Origin: Pedococcus_A sp963730585
Lineage (GTDB): Bacteria; Actinomycetota; Actinomycetes; Actinomycetales; Dermatophilaceae
Assembly (NCBI GenBank): GCA_963730585.1
Contig: CAVSSL010000012.1
Span: 62,001-126,000, forward strand
Direction: 5' to 3'
DNA: 64,000 nt
Under the pieces are notes generated by a model. It did not search any database and was not told the origin of the DNA. It was given only the letters and a program-made list of their open reading frames with translations. The position numbers were made by a program, and so were the translations under genes. Shown in pieces: positions 9,366 through 16,954 of the stretch; position 1 is the stretch's first letter, and each line of letters opens with the position of its first letter.

Positions 9366-10316
9366 ATGACGGTGGACGTGGTGGCTTCAGGCCTGGCGGT
9401 CCACACCGACGGGCTGACCAAGCGGTTCGGCCAGCAGGTGGCAGTCGACGCCATCGGGCTGGTCGTGCCGCGTGGCGCCGTCTACGGGTTCCTCGGCCCC
9501 AACGGCTCGGGGAAGACGACCACCATCCGCATGCTGCTCGGGCTGGTCGAGCCGACCGCCGGGAGCCGCAGCCTGCTCGGCCACCCGCTGCCGGACCGGG
9601 CCGGCGAGGCGCTGCCCCGGGTGGGCTCCCTCGTCGAGGGGCCCGCCTTCCACCCGTACCTGTCGGGACGCTCCAACCTCGCCCGGCTCGACGCCGCCGA
9701 CCCGCTGGCCGACCCACGCACGGCGACCCGGCGCATCGACGCCGCCCTCGACCGGGTCGGGCTGATGGCCGCTGCGAAGAAGCGCTACCGGGCCTACTCG
9801 CTCGGCATGCGCCAGCGCCTTGCGATCGCGGCCGCCCTGCTCGCGCCGCGCGACCTGCTGGTGCTCGACGAGCCGACCAACGGCCTCGACCCCCAGGGCA
9901 CCCGCGAGGTGCGTTCGCTCATCGGCTCGCTGGCGTCCGAGGGCATCACCGTGCTGGTGTCGAGCCACCTGCTGGCCGAGGTCGAGCAGATCTGCTCGCA
10001 CCTCGGCGTGATGCGCGAGGGCCGGCTGGTCGCCCAGGGCACCGTCTCGGAGGTGCGCGGCACCGGGCCGACGCTCGTGAAGGTGCAGACCCGCCAGCCC
10101 GAGGCGGCCGCGGCGGTGCTGCGCGAGCTCGGCGTCGACCAGGTGGTCGCGACGGCCGGTGAGGTGCACGGCACACCGGGCGCCCTCGAGCCGGAGAAGA
10201 TCGTCGCCGCACTGGTGCACGCCGGGGTCGGGGTGCAGGGGTTCACGGTGGCCGCCACCAGCCTGGAGGACCTGTTCGTCGCGCTCACGGGGGAGGGCTT
10301 CGATGTCAGCGGCTGA
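9366..10316 (+). CDS. ABC transporter ATP-binding protein (DrrA/NatA-type exporter)
   Basis: A 316-residue ATPase with Walker A GPNGSGKTT, signature YSLGMRQRLAIA (a SLGM variant of LSGGQ, usual in this exporter class), Walker B LLVLDEPTNGLD and a switch histidine (SSHLLAE). The C-terminal 90 residues are the extension typical of DrrA/CcmA-type subunits. Start ATG 9366 follows a GGGGAG-rich site; an in-frame GTG 12 bp upstream is possible. It overlaps the permease gene by 14 bp and lies 70 bp after the LolA-like gene. Substrate unknown. Confidence 0.9.
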   Translation: MTVDVVASGLAVHTDGLTKRFGQQVAVDAIGLVVPRGAVYGFLGPNGSGKTTTIRMLLGLVEPTAGSRSLLGHPLPDRAGEALPRVGSLVEGPAFHPYLSGRSNLARLDAADPLADPRTATRRIDAALDRVGLMAAAKKRYRAYSLGMRQRLAIAAALLAPRDLLVLDEPTNGLDPQGTREVRSLIGSLASEGITVLVSSHLLAEVEQICSHLGVMREGRLVAQGTVSEVRGTGPTLVKVQTRQPEAAAAVLRELGVDQVVATAGEVHGTPGALEPEKIVAALVHAGVGVQGFTVAATSLEDLFVALTGEGFDVSG

Positions 10317-11184
10317 GGTCGGGGCCGGCGCGGTCGGCACGACGTCGACGGCCGCCGCGCGGCCGAGGCGCCGCTGGTCGACCCGGTTCCTGCGCTCGGA
10401 GCTGCGGCTCATCGCCGGCCGACGGCGCAACCAGATGGGCCTGCTGGTGCTCGCGGCCGTGCCGATCATCATGGCCATCTCGGTGAAGCTGTCCAAGCCC
10501 GGCGCGGGAGAGGGTCCGAACTTCCTGTCCTCGATCACCTCCAACGGGCTCTTCGTGCCGCTGGCCGCCCTCGGTGTCGAGATCGCGATGTTCCTGCCGC
10601 TGGCGATGTCCATGCTGTCCGGCGACGCGGTCGCGGGGGAGGCCAACCTCGGCACCCTGCGCTACCTGCTCACCGTTCCCGTGAGCCGCACCCGGCTGCT
10701 GGCGGTGAAGTACCTCTCGCTGTGCATCGGCGCGCTGTGGGGGGTTGCCGCGGTCGCCGTGCCTGGCGCCGTCATCGGCATCGCGCTGTTCGGCACCGGC
10801 GACCTCACCACCCTGTCGGGGTCGCAGATCCCGTTCGCCGAGGCGGTCTGGCGCGTGGTGCTGGTGATGCTCTACCTCGCGGCCGGGCTCGCCGGGCTGG
10901 CCGCCGTCGGGCTGTTCATCTCGACGCTCACCGAGCAGCCGATCGCCGCCTCGATCGCCCTGCTGATCTTCACGATCCTGTCGTGGATCCTCGACACCGT
11001 GCCCCAGCTCGGCTGGCTGCACCCGTGGCTGATCGTCCACGAGTGGATGTCGTTCGGCGACCTGCTGCGCGACCCGATCGCCTGGGAGAGCGTGCTGCGC
11101 GGCCTGTTCGTCGACGGCGTGTATGCCGTGGTGTTCTGGCTCGCGGCGTGGGCCCGGTTCTCGTCCAAGGACATCACCAGCTGA
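10303..11184 (+). CDS. ABC-2 family transporter permease
   Basis: A 293-residue integral membrane protein with six predicted helices: QMGLLVLAAVPIIMAI, LFVPLAALGVEIAMFLPLAMSMLS, LCIGALWGVAAVAVPGAVIGIAL, VLVMLYLAAGLAGLAAVGLF, ASIALLIFTILSW and VDGVYAVVFWLAAWA. The GEANLGTLRYLLTVPVSRTRLL stretch is characteristic of ABC-2 permeases (NatB/YhaP-like). The ATG lies inside the 3' end of the ATPase gene, so it is co-translated with it. The operon ends at the long hairpin that follows. Confidence 0.88.
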   Translation: MSAAEVGAGAVGTTSTAAARPRRRWSTRFLRSELRLIAGRRRNQMGLLVLAAVPIIMAISVKLSKPGAGEGPNFLSSITSNGLFVPLAALGVEIAMFLPLAMSMLSGDAVAGEANLGTLRYLLTVPVSRTRLLAVKYLSLCIGALWGVAAVAVPGAVIGIALFGTGDLTTLSGSQIPFAEAVWRVVLVMLYLAAGLAGLAAVGLFISTLTEQPIAASIALLIFTILSWILDTVPQLGWLHPWLIVHEWMSFGDLLRDPIAWESVLRGLFVDGVYAVVFWLAAWARFSSKDITS

Positions 11185-11186
11185 GA

Positions 11187-11279
11187 CCACCCACCGACCT
11201 TGTATGCCGCGGGAGCGGCTCGGGGGGCCACGTGGCCGCTGCGGCGCGCCCGCGGCATACAAAGTCGGAAGGTGGGTGG
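11187..11279. repeat. 93-bp intergenic inverted repeat carrying paired GTATGCCG octamers
   Basis: The left arm (11187-11213) runs from CCACCCACC through TTGTATGCCGCGGG. The right arm (11249-11279) is its complement except for a four-base insertion. The loop contains a second, smaller hairpin (AGCGGC...GCCGCT). It starts two bases after the ABC permease stop, so it probably acts as a terminator. It belongs to a family of hairpins seen elsewhere in the window that contain the same octamer. Confidence 0.8.
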
Positions 11280-11316
11280 GGTGATGGGGGACACGACGCC
11301 GGGCGGTTCCCCTGGC

Positions 11317-11328
11317 TACCCCTCGGTA
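11317..11328 (+). promoter_or_regulatory. Candidate TetR-type operator upstream of SDR/acyl-CoA ligase pair
   Basis: TACC-CCTC-GGTA is an inverted repeat centred 20 bp before the ATG at 11343, within the context GGCTACCCCTCGGTAACT. TTACC/GGTAA half-sites are typical of TetR regulators of fatty-acid degradation in Actinobacteria. No such regulator is in the window, so this is a weak prediction. Confidence 0.3.
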
Positions 11329-11342
11329 ACTAAGGTGCCCGC

Positions 11343-12170
11343 ATGACGACGCTGAGCGGCAAGACGATCCTCATGTCCGGCGGCAGCCGCGGCATCGGCC
11401 TGGCCATCGCGCTGAAGGCGGCGGCCGACGGGGCCAACGTCGCCCTCATCGCCAAGACCGACAAGCCCGACCCGCGGCTGCAGGGCACCATCCACACCGC
11501 GGCGGCCGAGATCGAGGCGGCGGGCGGCCAGGCGCTGCCCATCGTCGGTGACGTGCGCGACGACGCCACCATCGAGCGGGCCGTGGCGGAGACGGTTGAG
11601 CGGTTCCACGGCATCGACGTCGTCGTCAACAACGCCAGCGTGCTGAACCTCTCGGGCACCTCGGCGCTGGACCCCAAGCGCTACGACCTCATGCAGGACG
11701 TCAACGTCCGCGGCACCTTCATGCTGACCCGGGCCGCCATCCCGCACCTGGTGCAGGCCGACGACCCGAAGGTGCTCACGCTCAGCCCGCCGATCAACCT
11801 CGACCCCAAGTGGTTCGGCACCCACCCGGCCTACACGATGGCCAAGTACGGCATGACGATGGCAGCCCTCGGCTTCGCCCACGAGCTGGCCGACCTCGGC
11901 ATCTGCTCGACCGCGCTCTGGCCGGCGACCCTCATCGCCACCGACGCGATCGGCAACCTGCCCGGCGGCGAGCAGATGGTCGCGGTCTCGCGCAAGCCCG
12001 ACATCGTGGCCGACGCCGCCTACGCGGTGCTCACCACGAAGGGCCAGGAGCTCAACGGCCGCACGATCATCGACGAGGACCTCCTCCGGGAGCGTGGCGT
12101 CAGCGACTTCGCGGGCTACTCGATGACCGGCAGGGACGAGGGTCTGGCGCCCGACATCTTCCTGGGCTGA
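11343..12170 (+). CDS. Short-chain dehydrogenase (HSDL2-like)
   Basis: A 275-residue classical SDR. It has the NAD(P)-binding GGSRGIGLAIA (residues 14-24), VVNNAS, and the catalytic pair Tyr164/Lys168 in YTMAK. The residues between, including LSPPINLDPKWFGTHPAYTMAKYGMT, match the HSDL2 (hydroxysteroid dehydrogenase-like 2) subgroup, which lacks the standard Ser-Ser and often sits with lipid metabolism genes. The following gene is a fatty-acyl-CoA ligase on the same strand 110 bp away. A role in fatty acyl or branched-chain lipid metabolism is likely but not proven. Confidence 0.85.
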   Translation: MTTLSGKTILMSGGSRGIGLAIALKAAADGANVALIAKTDKPDPRLQGTIHTAAAEIEAAGGQALPIVGDVRDDATIERAVAETVERFHGIDVVVNNASVLNLSGTSALDPKRYDLMQDVNVRGTFMLTRAAIPHLVQADDPKVLTLSPPINLDPKWFGTHPAYTMAKYGMTMAALGFAHELADLGICSTALWPATLIATDAIGNLPGGEQMVAVSRKPDIVADAAYAVLTTKGQELNGRTIIDEDLLRERGVSDFAGYSMTGRDEGLAPDIFLG

Positions 12171-12280
12171 CGGACACCGTCGGCGTCGGTGTCGGCGTCG
12201 TCCGACCGGTCGGCGAAGCAGGGCAACCGCTGGACGACCAGGGGTTGTCGGGCTCGGGACCACGCGGTGGGATGGGGTCC

Positions 12281-13909
12281 ATGACCGCGCTGCCCTCGCA
12301 CACCACCGGCGACACCGATGTCCCCCTGCTCGAGGAGACCATCCCGGACAACCTCGACGCCACCGTCGCGCGGTTCGCCGACCGGGACGCGCTGGTCGAC
12401 GTGCAGGAGGGAGTCCGCTGGACCTACCGCGAGTTCTCCGACCGCACGGTCGAGCTCGCCCGTGCCCTCCTGGCGGCCGGCGTCCGCAAGGGCGACCGGG
12501 TCGGCATCTGGGCGCCGAACTGCGCCGAGTGGACGCTGACGCAGTACGCCACAGCCCGCATCGGCGCGATCCTGGTCAACATCAACCCGAGCTACCGCAC
12601 CCACGAGCTCGAGTACGTCCTCAAGCAGGCCGGCATCTCGTTCCTCGTCTCCGCGGCGCAGTTCAAGACGTCGAACTACGCGCAGATGATCGAGGAGGTC
12701 CGCGGCGACTGCCCCGACCTGCGCGAGGTGGTGCTGATCGGCACCGACTCCTGGGACGCGCTGCTCGCCCGGGCCGACGAGGTGCCGGCCGACGAGGTCG
12801 CTCGGGTCCAGGCAGGTCTCGACCGCAACGACCCGATCAACATCCAGTACACCTCGGGCACCACGGGCTTCCCCAAGGGGGCGACCCTCAGCCACCGCAA
12901 CATCCTCAACAACGGCTTCTTCGTCGGCGAGCTGTGCCGCTACACCGAGGAGGACCGGATCTGCATCCCGGTGCCCTTCTACCACTGCTTCGGCATGGTC
13001 ATGGGCAACCTCGCGGCCACCACGCACGGCGCGGCGATGGTCATCCCGGCGGCCGGTTTCGACCCGGCTGCGACGCTCCAGGCGACCCAGGACGAGCGGT
13101 GCACCTCGCTCTACGGCGTGCCGACGATGTTCATCGCCGAGTGGGCCCTGCCCGACTTCGCGAGCTACGACCTGTCGACGGTCCGGACGGGGATCATGGC
13201 CGGCTCGCCGTGCCCGGCCGAGATGATGAAGAAGCTCATCGCGGCCGGCATCGACGAGATGACCATCTGCTACGGCATGACCGAGACCTCGCCGGTGTCG
13301 ACGCAGACCCGCACCGACGACACCTTCGAGCGCAAGGTCGGCACTGTCGGCGCGGTCGGCCCGCACCTCGAGATCAAGGTCGTCGACCCGCTCACCGGCG
13401 AGACGCTCCCGCGCGGGCAGACGGGCGAGTTCTGCACCAAGGGCTACTCGGTGATGCTCGGCTACTGGAACCAGCCCGACAAGACCAACGAGGTGCTCGA
13501 GGACGGCTGGATGCACACCGGTGACCTCGCGGTGATGGACGAGCACGGCTACGTGCAGATCACCGGTCGCATCAAGGACATGGTCATCCGCGGTGGCGAG
13601 AACATCTACCCGCGCGAGATCGAGGAGTTCCTCTACACCCACCCCGACATCCTCGACGCCCAGGTGATCGGCGTCCCTGACGCGAAGTACGGCGAGGAGC
13701 TGTGCGCCTGGATCCGGATGAAGGAGGGCGTCGAGCCGCTCACCGCAGAGGCCGTGCGCGAGTTCGCCACCGGCAAGCTGGCGCACTACAAGATCCCGCG
13801 CTACGTGCAGGTCGTCGACGAGTTCCCGATGACCGTCACGGGCAAGGTGCGCAAGGTCGAGATGCGCGAGAAGTCGGTCGCGGAGCTCGGCCTCGCCGAC
13901 CAGACCTGA
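12281..13909 (+). CDS. Fatty-acyl-CoA synthetase (AMP-dependent ligase)
   Basis: A 542-residue ANL-superfamily enzyme. It has the P-loop YTSGTTGFPKG (residues 190-200), ICYGMTETSPVS (A5), GWMHTGDLA (A7), GRIKDMVIRGGENIYPREIE (A8 hinge) and the C-terminal catalytic lysine in VTGKVRK. It is closest in look to FadD3/FadD35-type medium or long-chain acyl-CoA synthetases, activating acids as acyl-AMP then acyl-CoA. ATG 12281 is chosen; ATG 12272 is in frame. Probably co-regulated with the SDR upstream. Confidence 0.92.
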   Translation: MTALPSHTTGDTDVPLLEETIPDNLDATVARFADRDALVDVQEGVRWTYREFSDRTVELARALLAAGVRKGDRVGIWAPNCAEWTLTQYATARIGAILVNINPSYRTHELEYVLKQAGISFLVSAAQFKTSNYAQMIEEVRGDCPDLREVVLIGTDSWDALLARADEVPADEVARVQAGLDRNDPINIQYTSGTTGFPKGATLSHRNILNNGFFVGELCRYTEEDRICIPVPFYHCFGMVMGNLAATTHGAAMVIPAAGFDPAATLQATQDERCTSLYGVPTMFIAEWALPDFASYDLSTVRTGIMAGSPCPAEMMKKLIAAGIDEMTICYGMTETSPVSTQTRTDDTFERKVGTVGAVGPHLEIKVVDPLTGETLPRGQTGEFCTKGYSVMLGYWNQPDKTNEVLEDGWMHTGDLAVMDEHGYVQITGRIKDMVIRGGENIYPREIEEFLYTHPDILDAQVIGVPDAKYGEELCAWIRMKEGVEPLTAEAVREFATGKLAHYKIPRYVQVVDEFPMTVTGKVRKVEMREKSVAELGLADQT

Positions 13910-14016
13910 CCGCGCCGCCCGCCTCTGGGGTGGGTCGCTCGAGTCGCGCTGCGGGTGGCCCGGGCTTACGTTGCCACTACCGGTGACCCCGGTGCCAACG
14001 ACCCCAGGAGGGCTCA

Positions 14017-14628
14017 ATGGAAGGCAGCAACATTCTCTGGATCGTGCTCGTGGCGGTCGTCATCATCGCCGCCGTGGCACTCCTCATGTCGACGTCGAGG
14101 AAGCGTCGTGCCGAGGTGCACCGCGACCAGGCCGAGCAGATCCGCCGCGAGGCGCAGGAGCACGACCGCGAGGTGCGCGAGCGTGAGGCGCGCGCGGAGG
14201 AGGCCGAGGCCCAGGCGCGTCGTGCCCGTGCCGAGGCCGAGGAGCGCGCCGCCGAGGCCAAGCGCCTCGAGGCAGAGGCCGAGCGCCGCGGTGAGCACGC
14301 CGAGACCGTCCGGGCCGAGCGCGACGAGCAGCTGCGCCGGGCCGATGCCCGCGACCCCGATGTGCGCACCGACAAGGAGGGCTACCGGGTCGACGAGCAC
14401 GGCAACCGCCTCGACGACACCACTCGCGTGGACGACACCACTCGCGTGGACGACACCAACCGCGTGGACGACACCAACCGCCTCGACGACCCGAACCGCG
14501 CTGCTGACAGCCCCCGCGTCGACGACACCAACCGGGCCGACGACCGGGGCGGCTGGGTCGACGAGCAGGGCAACCGCGTGGACGGCGGGCAGCCCGGCGA
14601 CCGCGCCCGCCACGGAGACGGTGCCTGA
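14017..14628 (+). CDS. Membrane-anchored coiled-coil protein with hexapeptide repeats
   Basis: A 203-residue protein of unknown function. Residues about 5-27 form one transmembrane helix (ILWIVLVAVVIIAAVALLM). Residues 30-125 are a highly charged Arg/Glu/Ala helix, almost certainly a coiled coil. Residues 131-178 are tandem six-residue repeats of the form R-V/L-D-D-T-N/T, and a Gly/Asp-rich tail follows. It has a strong AGGAGG site. Its stop overlaps the start of the next small membrane protein (TGATG). The repeat region is acidic and probably disordered; it may face the cytoplasm or cell wall depending on topology. Confidence 0.8.
   Translation: MEGSNILWIVLVAVVIIAAVALLMSTSRKRRAEVHRDQAEQIRREAQEHDREVREREARAEEAEAQARRARAEAEERAAEAKRLEAEAERRGEHAETVRAERDEQLRRADARDPDVRTDKEGYRVDEHGNRLDDTTRVDDTTRVDDTNRVDDTNRLDDPNRAADSPRVDDTNRADDRGGWVDEQGNRVDGGQPGDRARHGDGA
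14407..14550 (+). repeat. 18-bp in-frame tandem repeat (about 8 units, 5 near-perfect)
   Basis: Units starting at 14407, 14425, 14443, 14461 and 14479 read CGC-(GTG/CTC)-GAC-GAC-ACC-(ACT/AAC) with few changes. Units from 14497 to 14550 are degraded. They encode R-V/L-D-D-T-T/N. Copy number is likely to vary between strains by slippage. Confidence 0.9.
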
Positions 14629-14831
14629 TGGGCGGTTCCCCGATCTGGTGGATCATCGGCGGGCTCGTCGTGCTGGCCCTGCTGTGGTTCCTGTTCAGCC
14701 GGCTGGCCAAGAGCGACCGCGGCGCCGAGAGCGAGGCCAAGGACCTGCGTGGCCCTTCCGGGGCTGCCTGGGAGCAGAAGTTCCCCGACGCCGGTGGCGG
14801 TGACGAGGGGGACGTGCCCCCACGCACCTGA
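14628..14831 (+). CDS. Small single-pass membrane protein
   Basis: A 67-residue protein with one transmembrane helix (IWWIIGGLVVLALLWFLF) and an acidic, Gly-rich tail. Its ATG overlaps the upstream stop, so it is translated with the coiled-coil membrane protein, and the two probably work together. No family recognised. It is followed by an inverted repeat that should terminate transcription. Confidence 0.75.
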   Translation: MGGSPIWWIIGGLVVLALLWFLFSRLAKSDRGAESEAKDLRGPSGAAWEQKFPDAGGGDEGDVPPRT

Positions 14832-14861
14832 CCCACCGCGTGGGCGACCACGTGCTTCGCC

Positions 14862-14913
14862 GTATGCCGGAAGCGCACCGAAGAGCCGATACTGGCCTTC
14901 TGGTGCGCTTCCG
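14862..14913. terminator. Hairpin terminator with GTATGCCG octamer
   Basis: CGGAAGCGCACC (14868-14879) pairs perfectly with GGTGCGCTTCCG (14902-14913). An inner stem GAAG(A)GCC/GGCCTTC closes the loop. The octamer GTATGCCG (14862-14869) overlaps the left arm. It is 31 bp after the stop of the small membrane protein. Confidence 0.7.
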
Positions 14914-15001
14914 TCATGTCCGGGGTCGTCCAGGTGCCCTCACGTACGCTCCCGGCGGTCGTCGGTGGGAATGGCAGCGGTCTCGCGTGCGTTGGGATGG
15001 T

Positions 15002-15019
15002 TAGTTGAAATATGAACTA
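15002..15019. promoter_or_regulatory. AT-rich MarR-like operator in front of pirin gene
   Basis: TAGTTGAAATATGAACTA has TAGTT/AACTA arms and partial inner symmetry. It is strikingly AT-rich for this sequence and ends 19 bp before the chosen pirin start. AGTTGA-type half-sites are typical of MarR or HxlR repressors, which often control pirin genes. No regulator gene is adjacent. Confidence 0.45.
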
Positions 15020-15038
15020 CCCAGATCCAGGAGTCGAG

Positions 15039-16028
15039 ATGCCAGCCGTGACCGCCCCCGACCTGACCGTGCTGCCCCGGGTGGCGGCCGTCGCCCCCGC
15101 CGCCCGGCAGCGCCCCGTCCGGTCGATCACCACTGCCCCCGGCGGGCTCGAGGGCGAGGGCTTCCCGGTCAAGCGGGCCTTCGCCGGTGTCGACCTGCGC
15201 GACCTCGACCCCTTCATCCACATGGACGAGATGGGTGAGGTGGAGTACGCCCCGGGGGAGCCGAAGGGCACGCCCTGGCACCCGCACCGCGGTTTCGAGA
15301 CGGTCACCTACATCATCGACGGCATCTTCGACCACCACGACTCCTTCGGCGGTGGCGGCACCATCACCAACGGCGACACCCAGTGGATGACTGCCGGCGC
15401 CGGCATCCTCCACATCGAGGCCCCGCCGGAGCACCTCGTCGTCTCCGGTGGTCTCTTCCACGGTTTCCAGCTCTGGGTCAACCTGCCGCGCGCCGACAAG
15501 CTGAAGCCGCCGGCCTACCAGGACCTGCGCTCCAGCGAGGTCGGCCTGCTCACCTCCGCCGACGGTGGCTCGCTGCTGCGGGTCATCGCCGGCGAGGTCG
15601 GCGGCGTCGCCGGCCCCGGCTCGACGCACACCCCGATGGCCATGGTCCACGCGACCATCGCCCCCGGTGGCTCCCTCGAGCTGCCCTGGCGCGCCGACTT
15701 CAACGCCCTCGTCTACGCCATGAGCGGCGACGGCTTCGTCGGTCCTGACCAGTCGCCGTTCGGCACCGGCCAGCTCGCGGTGCTCGGCCCCGGCGACGCC
15801 CTGCGGCTCTCCTCGGCGCAGACCCAGCAGGCCCGGTATGCCGCCGGCCTCGACGTCGTGATCCTCGGCGGTCGCCCGATCCGGGAGCCCGTGGCCTGGG
15901 CCGGTCCGTTCGTCATGAACACCAGGGCGGAGGTCGTGCAGGCGTTCGAGGACTACCAGGCGGGGCGGCTCGGCCAGCCCGGCCACGCCATCCCGCACGG
16001 CACCCAGGGCGGCACGCTCGACGCCTGA
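15039..16028 (+). CDS. Pirin family protein
   Basis: A 329-residue bicupin. The N-terminal cupin has the metal-binding pattern WHPHRGFETVTYIIDG with the expected His and Glu ligands (His, His, His/Glu set completed by GAGILHIE). The C-terminal cupin follows from about residue 190. Pirins are Fe(II) proteins acting as quercetinase-like dioxygenases or as redox-responsive co-regulators. ATG 15039 is favoured over ATG 15012 because an AGGAG site lies 6 bp upstream and because the upstream ATG is inside the AT-rich operator. It is transcribed alone. Confidence 0.9.
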   Translation: MPAVTAPDLTVLPRVAAVAPAARQRPVRSITTAPGGLEGEGFPVKRAFAGVDLRDLDPFIHMDEMGEVEYAPGEPKGTPWHPHRGFETVTYIIDGIFDHHDSFGGGGTITNGDTQWMTAGAGILHIEAPPEHLVVSGGLFHGFQLWVNLPRADKLKPPAYQDLRSSEVGLLTSADGGSLLRVIAGEVGGVAGPGSTHTPMAMVHATIAPGGSLELPWRADFNALVYAMSGDGFVGPDQSPFGTGQLAVLGPGDALRLSSAQTQQARYAAGLDVVILGGRPIREPVAWAGPFVMNTRAEVVQAFEDYQAGRLGQPGHAIPHGTQGGTLDA

Positions 16029-16050
16029 GCCGGCACCGGTTGCTCCTGGT

Positions 16051-16830
16051 CTACGGCGTGGTGTGCGCCAGCACCCGGTCGAGATAACCGGCCACCAGCG
16101 CGGCGGTCTCCTCGGGGCGCTCCAGCGACGGCAGGTGGCCGGCCCAGTCGAGGACCACGGCCTCGGCCCGGGGCAGGTGCTCCGCCAGGTGCCGGGCCGT
16201 CTGCCGGAACCAGAGCAGGTCGCGATCACCGCTGACGACCAGGGTCGGCATGTCCAGGGCCGCCAGGTCGACCTCGCGCCGCTGAGGCTCGACCGGCGGT
16301 GACAGCACCTCGGCCGCCGCGTCGAGCTCGAACGCCCGGGCCTGCATCACCCTGACGAGCTCGCGCGCGCCCTCGTCCGCCGACGGCCCCAGCCAGGTGC
16401 GGACGTTGAGCTCGACCGCGCCGTCCCGGTCGCCGGCCTCCAGCAGCCGGTCCTCCTCCTCGCCGAAGGCCGCGACGTCGTCGGTGGGCGGGAGCAGGGG
16501 AGCAGCCGCACACAGCAGCGCCAGTGCGGTGACCCGGTCCGGCGCCGCCGATGCCGTCTCCAGCGCCACTCGCCCACCGAACGACGAGCCGACCAGCGCT
16601 GCCCTCTCGACGCCGTGGTGGTCGAGGAGGGCGAGCACGTCGTCGGCGTGGCTGAACGGCCCGGGCTGGTGGGGCCGCCCACCGAACCCGCGCAGGTCCG
16701 GCGCCCACACGGCATACCGGCTCTCCAGCGCTCGGCGCTGGACCTCCCACATCCGGCTGTCCGCCACCCCAGAGTGCAGCAGCACCACCGCGGGGCGTTC
16801 GTCGTTGTGCGTTCCAGCATCCGGGACCAT
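16051..16830 (-). CDS. Alpha/beta-fold hydrolase
   Basis: A 259-residue serine hydrolase. The oxyanion-region motif is LLHSGVADSRMW, the nucleophile elbow GSSFGG, the acid GDRDLLW, and the catalytic His is in DWAGHLPSLE. Length and cap size match 3-oxoadipate enol-lactonase or general esterase-like members. The start ATG 16830 gives the standard N-terminus. It is convergent with pirin and divergent from pntA. The substrate is not predictable. Confidence 0.88.
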   Translation of the reverse strand: MVPDAGTHNDERPAVVLLHSGVADSRMWEVQRRALESRYAVWAPDLRGFGGRPHQPGPFSHADDVLALLDHHGVERAALVGSSFGGRVALETASAAPDRVTALALLCAAAPLLPPTDDVAAFGEEEDRLLEAGDRDGAVELNVRTWLGPSADEGARELVRVMQARAFELDAAAEVLSPPVEPQRREVDLAALDMPTLVVSGDRDLLWFRQTARHLAEHLPRAEAVVLDWAGHLPSLERPEETAALVAGYLDRVLAHTTP

Positions 16831-16954
16831 GGTCCTGAACCTAGCGACGCGCCGCGCGACCGTCGTCACAGTTATGACCCCCGGGCCGCGGCTACCCCCT
16901 AGGTTGCTGTCCGCAGGACTTTTCGCTTCGCGACGTCTCGTGACGGGAGCAACC

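Noticed and set aside
14407..14550. 18-bp repeats as a CRISPR array
   Set aside because: Units are contiguous, in frame and encode a hexapeptide tract; there are no spacers and no cas genes.
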